The notes under the pieces were generated by a model. That model did not search any database and had not been told where the DNA came from. It saw only the letters and a list, made by a program, of their open reading frames with translations. From contig NZ_SOFE01000014.1 in NCBI RefSeq assembly GCF_004402405.1, forward strand, positions 335,567-399,566: 64,000 bases of DNA, read 5' to 3'. This document shows, one piece after another, positions 46,191 to 54,857 of the stretch. The position numbers and the translations under genes are program-made. Every line of letters begins with the position of its first letter. Within the stretch, counting starts at the first letter, position 1. The DNA is from Cryobacterium levicorallinum. Its GTDB lineage: Bacteria > Actinomycetota > Actinomycetes > Actinomycetales > Microbacteriaceae.

Positions 46191-47426
46191 TTGTCAAATT
46201 CTTTTGATGTTCGTCCGTACGAGATCCGTATCCCCGATGCAGATCTTCACGACATGATGGAGCGGCTGAAGCGGACACGCTTTCCGCAAGACTTCGCCAA
46301 CGAAGATTGGCGGTACGGATACAACACCGAGTATCACCGCACTCTTATCGACTACTGGATCAATGAGTATGACTGGCGTGCTGTGGAGCGCCGGATGAAC
46401 GAGCTGCCACATTTCAAGGTCGACCTGATGGGCGTTCCCCTCCACTTCATCCACGTGCGCGGCAAGGGCCTAAACCCGAAGCCGCTGCTTCTCCACCATG
46501 GCTGGCCCTGGACTTTCTGGGACGTTCGCAAAATCATCGAGCCGCTGACCGACCCGGTGAAATTCGGCGGTCAGGAGTGTGATTCGTTCGATGTGGTTCT
46601 CATCTCTCTGCCCGGCTACGGGTTCTCCTCGCCACTGACGGAGACGGGGTGGAATTTCTGGAAGACCGCCGATCTCGAGAACGTCCTGATGAAGCAGGTG
46701 CTCGGGTATGAGCGCTATGCCACCGCTGGGGGGGACTGGGGGGCGCTGATCGCCCAGCAGCACGGGCACAAGTACGAATCCGACGTCATCGGCGTCTACA
46801 CGCACTTTCCCGCTCAGTTGTCGCACTACCTCGCGGAGCATCCCGACCAGCCCGAGGGTGTCGAGTACGACCCTGCTCTGGGACTGCCGGCTTCGAGCGA
46901 ATATTCGACTGACGAAGCAGGCTGGTTTGAACGCGGCAAGTTGTTCGTCGAGAATGAGAGCGGCTACGGGGAGCTCCAGTTGACGAAGCCACAGACGCTT
47001 GCGGCGCTCGTCGCCGACTCCCCGGCCGCCCAGTTGGCTTGGATTACGGAGAAGCGGTATTTTTGGGGCCTCGCGGAACGTGGTAGCGGCACGGAGGCAT
47101 TCGAGGGTGTCTGGCCTAAGGAAGACTTGATCACGACCGCCGCGGTGTACTTTCTCACGGGAACAGGCGGAACGTCTTCCCGGTATTACTGGGAGTGCCG
47201 CGGGAACCCGTGGACGCCCAGTCATGACCGGGTCCCCGTCGTGGGAGTGCCGACCGCGGTTTCGATCTATCCGGGCGAGATTTACAAGCCGCCGAAAACC
47301 TGGACGGAGAAGTACTTTAACCTCCAGCAGTACCGGGTGCACAGCAGCGGTGGCCACTTCGCGCCTCTGGAGGAACCGGAAATCTACGTGGCCGACGTTC
47401 GGGATTTCTTCCGAACTCTGAGCTGA
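46191..47426 (+). CDS. Epoxide hydrolase (alpha/beta hydrolase with EHN domain)
   Basis: A 411-residue enzyme. An N-terminal EHN segment (VRPYEIRIPDADLHDMMERL) precedes an alpha/beta-hydrolase fold with oxyanion motif HGWP (103-106), nucleophile Asp182 in TAGGDWGALIAQ and catalytic His389 in SSGGHFAPLEEPE. It would open epoxides to diols. The start is TTG at 46191 with AAGGAGG 7 bases upstream; the longer frame to 45933 crosses the promoter region. It is divergent from the BKACE gene and precedes the second ABC transporter. Confidence 0.9.
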   Translation: MSNSFDVRPYEIRIPDADLHDMMERLKRTRFPQDFANEDWRYGYNTEYHRTLIDYWINEYDWRAVERRMNELPHFKVDLMGVPLHFIHVRGKGLNPKPLLLHHGWPWTFWDVRKIIEPLTDPVKFGGQECDSFDVVLISLPGYGFSSPLTETGWNFWKTADLENVLMKQVLGYERYATAGGDWGALIAQQHGHKYESDVIGVYTHFPAQLSHYLAEHPDQPEGVEYDPALGLPASSEYSTDEAGWFERGKLFVENESGYGELQLTKPQTLAALVADSPAAQLAWITEKRYFWGLAERGSGTEAFEGVWPKEDLITTAAVYFLTGTGGTSSRYYWECRGNPWTPSHDRVPVVGVPTAVSIYPGEIYKPPKTWTEKYFNLQQYRVHSSGGHFAPLEEPEIYVADVRDFFRTLS

Positions 47427-47469
47427 CGCCCCAAGAAGAGCTCCCCACGTCGGAGCCGAATTATAACGG

Positions 47470-47497
47470 TTCGGTCACGTGTGGGGCATTGACCGAA
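47470..47497 (+). terminator. Inverted repeat after the epoxide hydrolase gene
   Basis: Eight-base arms TTCGGTCA (47470-47477) and TGACCGAA (47490-47497) with a 12-base loop, 44 bases after the stop. It could be a weak terminator or an operator for the transporter operon starting at 47596. Confidence 0.4.
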
Positions 47498-47595
47498 AAC
47501 TTCTTGCATGTGCACGTCCACTCGCATAATGTCACTATGAATCAATACCGATCTACTGAATAAAAATGCAGTAGAACTAAATATAGGAGTCAAAG

Positions 47596-48750
47596 ATGTC
47601 TCTCAAGAACAAACGCGGCGTTCTCCGCCTCGCGGCCTTCGCGGCTGTTGCTGCGCTCGCACTCGCCGGGTGCACGTCAACCGCAAGCGGAGCCGACAAG
47701 GCTTCCTCTGGGCCGATTGCTAAGGAGGACCTAGTCCTCGTTGCATCCGTGATCAACACCACCAACCCCTACTTCATCGCCAACATTGAGGGAGCGAAGG
47801 CCCTCTCCAAAAAACTGGACATTCCTCTCGAGATCATTGACTCGCAGGGCTCGTCGCAGACTGAAATCTCAAAGATTCAGGCGATTTTGGCGCAGGGCAA
47901 GAAGGTCGTGATGTTCGTCAACACCGTGGCGAGCTCGGACGCCCCGACAATCGTGGACGCCGTGGAGCGTGCCGGCGGTTTCGTATCGATCTGGTGGAAC
48001 AAGCCCGACGACTTCGAGCCCTGGGACTCGGGCGACAACTTTGTGGCCTTTCAGAAGCACGCTGGCGTGGACTCAGGCCGCTGCAACGCTAAGGCAATCG
48101 GTGATTCGCTGGGAGGTAAGGGCAACGTGATCATGTTCCCTGGCGTGGAGGACAGCACGACCAGCGCGACGCGTGTCGCCGGCTTCGAAGCCGAGATGCG
48201 TGAGAACTACCCCGACATCAAAATTCTCGAGAAGCAGGCTTCGAACTGGGACCCGCAGCTCGCCAACCAGAATTCCAAGGACCTGATCGCGAAGTACGGG
48301 GATCAGATCAACGGCGTCTGGAGTGCCGATGACGGCATGCAGCTTGGCGCGATCCAGGCCTTCGAGGACGCGGGTTTGCTGGACAAGGTCAAGTTCGCCT
48401 CCGACGGTCTGTACCCCGACACCGTGGAAATGATGAAGAACGGCTACGGCAACAACGCCATTGTCGGGGAAACCTTCCACCGCGGCTACATGGCCTCCGC
48501 CATCGGCCTCTACACGGCCTACCTGGCCGCGACCGGAGAGATCGTCCCGTCCGAATTGCCCAAGGAGAAGCGCACGAGTTTCTTCGACATCAAGTGCGTC
48601 ACGCCCGACACGCTAGACGACTACCTTCAGTACGACGGTCCCGATGCTGCAGCTAACTTCGTTGATGAGCTCATTAAGACTGGCCCGTGGGACACCGAGC
48701 CGGCGACTCTCGTCGGCGGCGGCGGACCAGAGGTCCTGCCCACGTCGTAG
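47596..48750 (+). CDS. Ribose-type ABC transporter substrate-binding lipoprotein (second system)
   Basis: A 384-residue RbsB-like protein with a lipoprotein signal ending in LAGC (Cys26). The mature region opens with LVLVASVINTTNPYFIANIEGAK, the typical first strand of the fold, and has a longer C-terminal part than the protein at 27611. AGGAG lies 6-7 bases before the ATG. It heads an operon of binding protein, permease, ATPase, permease and peptidase. Ligand unknown. Confidence 0.88.
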   Translation: MSLKNKRGVLRLAAFAAVAALALAGCTSTASGADKASSGPIAKEDLVLVASVINTTNPYFIANIEGAKALSKKLDIPLEIIDSQGSSQTEISKIQAILAQGKKVVMFVNTVASSDAPTIVDAVERAGGFVSIWWNKPDDFEPWDSGDNFVAFQKHAGVDSGRCNAKAIGDSLGGKGNVIMFPGVEDSTTSATRVAGFEAEMRENYPDIKILEKQASNWDPQLANQNSKDLIAKYGDQINGVWSADDGMQLGAIQAFEDAGLLDKVKFASDGLYPDTVEMMKNGYGNNAIVGETFHRGYMASAIGLYTAYLAATGEIVPSELPKEKRTSFFDIKCVTPDTLDDYLQYDGPDAAANFVDELIKTGPWDTEPATLVGGGGPEVLPTS

Positions 48751-48846
48751 TATTACGGCCAGCCTGTTCCCGGCCCTCGTCAACAGACGAGGGCCGGGAA
48801 CAGGCGCATCACCATTATGTGATCGGTATCTGCGAGGAGAATTTTC

Positions 48847-49896
48847 ATGGTTCACAAAGTTTTAGCGGAACAGGGCGCGGGAGGCATAAATACCACCGCG
48901 ATCAGGATCCGCGAATCCGGTATCGAGCGCCGCGCTCGGTTCCGGGGTCTGGCCGAGCCGCTGAGTCTACTCGTGGCTCTGGCCGTCCTTATCGGTGTTT
49001 TTTCCCTGTTTAACGAGCGTTTTCTGACGGCATCCAACTTTCAGAACGTGCTCACCCAGTCCGCCATTCCCTTGATCGTTGCCGTCGGCGCGACCCTGGT
49101 CATCCTTCTCGGATCCATCGACCTGTCCGTGGAGGGGGTCATGGGGGCAACCGGAATGACCTGGATCCTCCTCAGCGCCAACTCGCGTGGAGGAGCGGAC
49201 CTGGGACCATGGGCTTGGGTCATCGCCCTCGGCGTGGCCGTCGTGCTGGGTGTCGCCAGCGGCCTCATTTTCACCGCACTAAAAGTGCCCTCTTTTATCG
49301 TCACCCTGGGAATGTGGTACGTAGGGCTCGGAATCGCCACAATGCTCTACGGGACCGACCTTCTCCCTCGCCTCGAAGACGAGGCGCTCAGCGGCTGGAC
49401 TTCGCACATTACCCTCGGTCTGCCTAACTCCTTCTGGGTGGCGCTGATCGTTATTGGCCTCGGCATACTCGTTCTACGCAGTACCCGAATCGGCCGGGTA
49501 ACTCTTGCTATTGGAAACAGCGAGACGATCGTGCGCTCGGCGGGCCTTCCCGCTTTCCGCGTCAAGGTTGCCGTCTTCGCCATTGCCGCTGTGCTCAGTG
49601 GCCTCGGCGGAATCCTTGCCACCGTCCAACTCGACATCGGGTCGCCCACCGTAGGCTCCGGTGTGCTCTTCATCGTCATCCCTGCGGTTGTCATCGGAGG
49701 TACGCACCTCGGCGGCGGAAAAGGGGGAATCCTGCGCACCGTACTGGGCGTGTTCTTGCTGACGATCCTCAATAATGGACTCATCCTCTCCGGCGTCGAA
49801 TCGAGCTATCAATCGGCCGTCACCGGAGTGATCCTGGTCGCAGCAATCGTGTTCGCAGCGTGGTCTCAGCGCGACAGATTGCGGGTGGCAAAGTGA
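48847..49896 (+). CDS. Ribose-type ABC transporter permease (second system, first permease)
   Basis: A 349-residue CUT2 permease. SAIPLIVAVGATLVILLGSIDLSVEG and AIGNSETIVRSAGLPAFRVK are family features. It overlaps the ATPase gene by 4 bases. Two different permeases in one operon point to a heterodimeric channel, as in the Lsr and YtfT/YjfF systems. Confidence 0.9.
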   Translation: MVHKVLAEQGAGGINTTAIRIRESGIERRARFRGLAEPLSLLVALAVLIGVFSLFNERFLTASNFQNVLTQSAIPLIVAVGATLVILLGSIDLSVEGVMGATGMTWILLSANSRGGADLGPWAWVIALGVAVVLGVASGLIFTALKVPSFIVTLGMWYVGLGIATMLYGTDLLPRLEDEALSGWTSHITLGLPNSFWVALIVIGLGILVLRSTRIGRVTLAIGNSETIVRSAGLPAFRVKVAVFAIAAVLSGLGGILATVQLDIGSPTVGSGVLFIVIPAVVIGGTHLGGGKGGILRTVLGVFLLTILNNGLILSGVESSYQSAVTGVILVAAIVFAAWSQRDRLRVAK

Positions 49897-51428
49897 GCGA
49901 CGTGACCACAACTCCCGCAGTGCTTCACCTGGACGCAGTCTCTAAAAGCTTTGGATCGAATCATGCCGTTCGCGGTGTGTCCCTCAGCATTCGATCCGGT
50001 GAGGTCATCGGCCTTATTGGAGAGAACGGCGCTGGCAAGTCCACGCTACTAAAAATACTTTCGGGCAACTATCGGCACGATGGAGGAACAATCGCGGTAA
50101 ACGGACGGGAAGTCCAGTTCCGCGGACCAGCCGATGCCTTGCGCGCAGGGATTGGGGTCGTGCACCAGGAGCAATCACTGTTCACGAACCTCACCGTCGC
50201 CGAAAACATCGAGGTCAACACCCCAATCGGCCGGGGCGGGATCAACCGGTTGGGGCTATACAACTGGCGACGCCTCCACGCGGACGCAGCCAAGGCGCTC
50301 GACCTCATCGGATCGCACTTGAATCCGAGAACGCGGGTCAGCGACCTGTCATTCGTTGATCGCCAGATGGTGGAGATCGCACGGGCGATCCGGGTAAGTG
50401 CCTCCAGCCACACGACTCCTCTCGTGATCCTCGACGAACCGACCGCGATTCTGGAGAGAACGGAGACCGAAATTCTGGAGAGGGAAATCTCCAAGCTTCG
50501 CAACATCGGCTCGGTAATCTTCGTCTCGCACCGACTCGACGAGGTCATGCGTATCTGCGATCGCGTCGTCGTCATGCGCGATGGCGAGTTGATCGCCGAC
50601 CGACGAGTCGATGACGTGACCGAAGAGGAACTATTCCGGCTCATGGTCGGTCGGGAAACTCATGCCGCCGTTCGAGACCGCCACAGTATTGAGCCGGACA
50701 GCAGCCCGGTCATCTCGATCCACGATCTCACGAAGGCCGGCGCCTATACTGAGGTATCGATCGATGCCTACCCGGGTCGCATCCTGGCCATTCTTGGTAC
50801 CAGTGGTTCCGGCCGAGAGTCCGTAGCGCGAGCGATATTCGGGGCAGAGGGCTTCGATTCCGGATCCATCTCGATCGCGGGTTACTCCGGGCACCACTTG
50901 TCCATTAAGAAGGCCGTCGCCCTTGGTGTGGGCTACGTTCCCGCGGAGCGCAAGACTGAGGGAATGGTCGGGGAAATGCCGGCGGATCAAAACATCACGC
51001 TCACGCATCCAGGTTCCGCCGCCATCGGGCCGTTCGAGCTTCCCCGACGCAGGCTGTCTCTGGCACGTATGTGGTTTGAGAAGCTGGACATCCGGCCTCG
51101 GGAGCCCGAGCACATGCTTCAGGACTTTTCTGGCGGTAACCAGCAGAAGGTCGTCCTTGCCAAGTGGTTGAACTCTTCGGAGCTGAAGGCGCTCGTACTT
51201 GACCACCCACTCCGAGGCCTCGACCCGGGCGCGGGTGAGACAGTCAAAGCGCAGATCCGGTCGGTATGCGATGACGGAACCGCGATCATCCTCATTCCCG
51301 ACACGATCGAAGAGGCGCTTGACATCGCCGACGACATCGTGGTGATGCGAGACGGTCGGATCTCAGGCGTCTACGACCTTGGGCACGATAATCCCGCCAC
51401 TCTGGACCTGCTCGAAAGGATGCTGTGA
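49893..51428 (+). CDS. Ribose-type ABC transporter ATPase (second system)
   Basis: A 511-residue two-domain ATPase. First Walker A is GLIGENGAGKSTLL and Walker B is LVILDEPTAIL. The second half has GTSGSGRES, the signature FSGGNQQKVVLAKWL and LVLDHPLRGLD. In that last motif His replaces the Glu expected after Asp (LDEP), which would weaken catalysis in the second site. The start is GTG at 49893 inside a 4-base overlap; the stop shares a base with the next permease start. Confidence 0.9.
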   Translation: MSDVTTTPAVLHLDAVSKSFGSNHAVRGVSLSIRSGEVIGLIGENGAGKSTLLKILSGNYRHDGGTIAVNGREVQFRGPADALRAGIGVVHQEQSLFTNLTVAENIEVNTPIGRGGINRLGLYNWRRLHADAAKALDLIGSHLNPRTRVSDLSFVDRQMVEIARAIRVSASSHTTPLVILDEPTAILERTETEILEREISKLRNIGSVIFVSHRLDEVMRICDRVVVMRDGELIADRRVDDVTEEELFRLMVGRETHAAVRDRHSIEPDSSPVISIHDLTKAGAYTEVSIDAYPGRILAILGTSGSGRESVARAIFGAEGFDSGSISIAGYSGHHLSIKKAVALGVGYVPAERKTEGMVGEMPADQNITLTHPGSAAIGPFELPRRRLSLARMWFEKLDIRPREPEHMLQDFSGGNQQKVVLAKWLNSSELKALVLDHPLRGLDPGAGETVKAQIRSVCDDGTAIILIPDTIEEALDIADDIVVMRDGRISGVYDLGHDNPATLDLLERML

Positions 51429-52435
51429 TGTTCAAGACTGACAGCGAGACAACGAAGATCGCCGTGCCTGCCCGCGAAAAGTTGCAGTCTATGAAGCGCA
51501 TCGGAGGCTGGCATGCGATTGGCCCGATTGTCATTTTCCTTGCGATACTCGCCGTTGTTGCGATCCTCACGCCAGCATTCATCGGGAGCGGAGGGCTCGC
51601 GGTAATCGCGTCGTCGTCGGCCCCCATCCTGTTGCTGGCACTCGGGCAGGCCATGGTGCTCAACGTCGGGTCGATCGACCTGTCGAATGCCGCGATCGGG
51701 TTGCTGGGCGCAATTCTTCTTGCACTCACGCTCGGGCCCGTAGCGGGACTATCTCCGATCATCGTGCTCCTGGCCACCACCGCCTTTGGCGCCGTGAACG
51801 GTCTGATCCTGGCATACGCGCAGGTACCGTCCTTCGCGCTGACACTGGGCACGTTGGGAATTTTTCAAGCAGTCGCGCTCGTGGTCAGCGGCCGGACGAC
51901 CGTCTACGTCGCCAGCAACGGGGAGGGCGTCCACTCGTTGTACGAAAGCGGGATCGCCAATGTGCCGATGACGTTCTGGATGGGCGTCCTGCTTGCGGTC
52001 GCTCTCTGGGTGCTTCTGCGGTACACCCGCATCGGCCGTGGAATGACGGCCATCGGAAAGAACGAATCCGCAGCGATCTTCTCCGCGGTGCGAACGCGCG
52101 CGCTCAAGGTACTCGCCTTTGCTCTCTCCGGGTTTGCCGCCGGACTCGCCGGCATCGCGATCATCGCGCAGGCGGGGTCAGCGTCACCCACCGGCCTGGG
52201 CAGCGACCTGCTGCTGCCCGCCATCGCCGCAGCTCTAATCGGAGGAACGTCGATCTCCGGAGGTGTAGTTAATCCGCTCACAGTGATTTTCGGAGCGCTG
52301 ACCATTGCCCTTGTTCCCATCGCGACGACCGCGGTCGGCATCGAGGCCCAAGCGCAGAGCCTGGTCTACGGCGCGGTCATCATCGCGGTGGTTGCCCTCA
52401 CCATGTCGCGCAACAAATCAAGCATTGTTAAGTAA
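51428..52435 (+). CDS. Ribose-type ABC transporter permease (second system, second permease)
   Basis: A 335-residue CUT2 permease with the conserved ILLLALGQAMVLNVGSIDLSN segment and AIGKNESAAIFSAVRTRALK. The ATG at 51428 shares one base with the ATPase stop, and AAAGGA lies 7 bases upstream. It completes the heterodimeric channel. Confidence 0.9.
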   Translation: MFKTDSETTKIAVPAREKLQSMKRIGGWHAIGPIVIFLAILAVVAILTPAFIGSGGLAVIASSSAPILLLALGQAMVLNVGSIDLSNAAIGLLGAILLALTLGPVAGLSPIIVLLATTAFGAVNGLILAYAQVPSFALTLGTLGIFQAVALVVSGRTTVYVASNGEGVHSLYESGIANVPMTFWMGVLLAVALWVLLRYTRIGRGMTAIGKNESAAIFSAVRTRALKVLAFALSGFAAGLAGIAIIAQAGSASPTGLGSDLLLPAIAAALIGGTSISGGVVNPLTVIFGALTIALVPIATTAVGIEAQAQSLVYGAVIIAVVALTMSRNKSSIVK

Positions 52436-52440
52436 TTAAC

Positions 52441-52480
52441 GTAACGAACAAGCGCAAGTAACAAACGCAAGTAACAAACG
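52441..52480. repeat. Short tandem repeat before the peptidase gene
   Basis: The 13-base unit GTAACAAACGCAA appears at 52458-52470 and again, cut short, at 52471-52480, preceded by a related GTAACGAACAAGCGCAA (52441-52457). It fills the gap between the permease stop and the peptidase ribosome site. It may have arisen by slippage. Confidence 0.6.
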
Positions 52481-52493
52481 AGAGGGAACACAC

Positions 52494-53990
52494 ATGCCCA
52501 CTGTGGACATCATGGAAGCGACCAACTCTGGCGTGCTTAAAGACCTCGAGCCCCGCGAGGTTTTCCGATTCTTCGAGGTGCTCACGAGCATCCCGCGAGG
52601 CTCGGGTAACGAAGAGCAGGTCGCCAACTGGGTTGTGGATTTCGCGCGCTCGTGTGGACTCGAGGCGACGAAGGATGACCTGCACTGCGTACTCGTGCGC
52701 AAGCCCGGTCAGGGCGGCCTTGAGAATGCAGCACCGCTAATCCTGCACGGCCACTTGGATATGGTCTGCGAAAAGGCAGAGGGGGTCGAGTTCGACTTCG
52801 TGAAACAACCGCTGAGCCTCCTCGTCGACGGCGAGTACATCTCGGCGGCTGGAACCTCTCTGGGCGCGGACAACGGAATCGGAGTGTCCTACATACTTGC
52901 GTTGCTTGAATCAAAGGACATCCCTCATCCGCCGCTGGAGGCAGTCCTCACCGCCATGGAGGAAAAGGGCAAGGTGGGGGCCGGACAATTCAACGTCGGG
53001 CAACTTGTTGGGCGCCGCATGATCGATTTTAACTGGATCACGGACGAGGAGATCCTCGCGGGGTGCAGCGGCGACGTGACGTTCACCGTTGATGTCCCCG
53101 GTGAGTTTGAGCCAGTGCCTGTTGACTTGACCAGTGCGCGCTCGCTTGAGGTGCGCGGGCTCAACGGCGGTCACTGCGAATTCGACATTCAGCTGGAGCG
53201 GGCGAACGCTCTGCAGGTGCTGGCTCGTGCGGTCCACAAATTGGCGGGTGCGCACGAATTGCGCATTAGCAACCCGTTCGGAGGTGCCCAGAACAGTGCG
53301 ATCCCGGCCGACGCATCCGCTGTCATCGTCTTCGGAGACGCAGACACTGATTCGATCGAGGCGCTCATTGCCCAGCTAGACGGCGAGCTCAAGAGAGAGT
53401 ACGAGCTTTCTGACCCTGCTATTCGCGTCGAGCTCAAGAGTGCAATACGCCCCGATAGTGCATTTTCACGCGGCGCAGGGCTGCGGCTCATGTCCATTTT
53501 GCGCCTCATTCCTCATGGGGTGATCAGTTGGAACCTTCACGTTCCCGGTCGCGTAGAGACGTCGAACAACCTCGGAACGGTGCGGCCGACTCCTGAAGGT
53601 GCGCGCGTGATGTCGACGGTCACGTCTGCCCTCACCTCCCGGAAGCACGAGTTGGTCGAGCGAATACAGGCGCTCGTCGCGCTCGCCGCCGGTGGGGTCG
53701 TGTTCGAACTCTACGGCCTCGACGCTGCAGAGTTCCCGTATCGTCCTGACTCGGAGCTGCTCGCAGCGGCATCCGAGGCCTATCGTGACGTGCTCGGCAA
53801 AGAACCCAACATTGAGGTGTCACAGTGCTCACTCGAGCTGGGCATGTTCAGCAAGCGGGTGCCGGTAGCCGACATCATCTCGATCGGCACTGAGCTTCAA
53901 GCCCTGCATTCGTCAGCGGAGCGGGTGAACCACAAGTCCGTGGAGCGCGTCTGGCCGTTGATTAAGAGTGTCGTGTCGCGACTGGGATAG
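52494..53990 (+). CDS. PepD-like M20 metallopeptidase (Xaa-His dipeptidase family)
   Basis: A 498-residue protein of the PepD group. The first metal motif LHGHLDMV (His87, Asp89), TSLGADNGIG (Asp126) and the catalytic pair Glu156-Glu157 (TAMEEKGKVGA) are present, as is a C-terminal His472 (LHSSAERV). The segment where PepD proteins usually read NLDSE reads FNWITDEE (179-186), putting Asn180 where a metal-binding Asp is expected. GAGAGGG lies 7 bases before the ATG. Genes 47596-53990 look like one unit, so the imported ligand may be a peptide-like or amide-containing compound. Confidence 0.83.
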   Translation: MPTVDIMEATNSGVLKDLEPREVFRFFEVLTSIPRGSGNEEQVANWVVDFARSCGLEATKDDLHCVLVRKPGQGGLENAAPLILHGHLDMVCEKAEGVEFDFVKQPLSLLVDGEYISAAGTSLGADNGIGVSYILALLESKDIPHPPLEAVLTAMEEKGKVGAGQFNVGQLVGRRMIDFNWITDEEILAGCSGDVTFTVDVPGEFEPVPVDLTSARSLEVRGLNGGHCEFDIQLERANALQVLARAVHKLAGAHELRISNPFGGAQNSAIPADASAVIVFGDADTDSIEALIAQLDGELKREYELSDPAIRVELKSAIRPDSAFSRGAGLRLMSILRLIPHGVISWNLHVPGRVETSNNLGTVRPTPEGARVMSTVTSALTSRKHELVERIQALVALAAGGVVFELYGLDAAEFPYRPDSELLAAASEAYRDVLGKEPNIEVSQCSLELGMFSKRVPVADIISIGTELQALHSSAERVNHKSVERVWPLIKSVVSRLG

Positions 53991-54020
53991 GCACGCGCCG
54001 GTAGCGCCGTGGGGCTGCAG

Positions 54021-54857
54021 CTAGCTGACGTCCTTCTTCCAGCTCACGGCGTACCCGATGACGGTGGCCACGAGCGCGTAGCCGAGCAGCACGAGGCCGC
54101 CCTGCCACCAGTCCAGGGGCGCTGCGCCGGCCGGGTTCATAACCGTGAAGATGCTCGCGCCGACCAGGGCGTCGGAGGCGGCACCGGGTAGAAAGTTGCC
54201 GATCTTCGCGGTGACCTCGAGAAAAGAGGCCGCGAGCCGCAGCAGAGGTTCGACGAACTGGGTGAAGGCGAGCACGATCACGATCGAGGCGACCTGATTG
54301 GGCACGAGCACGCCGAGACCGACGCCGATCGCGGCCCACAGGGCCATGGCGAGCACCGAACGAGCTACCAGGAGCCAGGTCTCCGAATCGAGTAGCAGCG
54401 CATCCACACCGAAAGCACTCATGACGCCGCCGCCGATACCAACGGATGCCGCCAGCGCGATGAGACCGAATGCCGCGCCGACCAAGAGGAGTGTGACCGT
54501 CTTGGCGCCGAGCACGACCCCGCGGCGTGGTATCGCCAGAAACGTCGGGGTCAGCGTCTGGTGGCGAAACTCGCCGGTCGTCGCGAGGGCACCGATCAGC
54601 ACCGGAAAGACGTAGCCGACCGACGATGCGAAGCTATAGATGATGGGTGGGAGACTCCCGAAACCGCTCAGCGCGCCGCCGCCGGTATTTACAGTATCGG
54701 GGCTGATCACACCGGACTGAAGCCCGGAGAACAGAGCGGCGAGGCCGCCGGCCAGCAGCCCGATGTAGCCAAACAGTACGAGGGCGAGTATCCACCAGAG
54801 GCGAGTGGTGAAAATCTTGGCGAATTCGGCCGCAATGGACCGCAGGAACGAAGTCAT
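54021..54857 (-). CDS. ABC-2 type transporter permease
   Basis: A 278-residue membrane protein with about six hydrophobic segments, with the N-terminal FLRSIAAEFAKIFTTRLWWIL typical of ABC-2 export permeases. It overlaps its ATPase gene by 4 bases. Such pairs export drugs, bacteriocins or lipids; the cargo is unknown. High GC marks the return to core-like sequence. Confidence 0.85.
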   Translation of the reverse strand: MTSFLRSIAAEFAKIFTTRLWWILALVLFGYIGLLAGGLAALFSGLQSGVISPDTVNTGGGALSGFGSLPPIIYSFASSVGYVFPVLIGALATTGEFRHQTLTPTFLAIPRRGVVLGAKTVTLLLVGAAFGLIALAASVGIGGGVMSAFGVDALLLDSETWLLVARSVLAMALWAAIGVGLGVLVPNQVASIVIVLAFTQFVEPLLRLAASFLEVTAKIGNFLPGAASDALVGASIFTVMNPAGAAPLDWWQGGLVLLGYALVATVIGYAVSWKKDVS

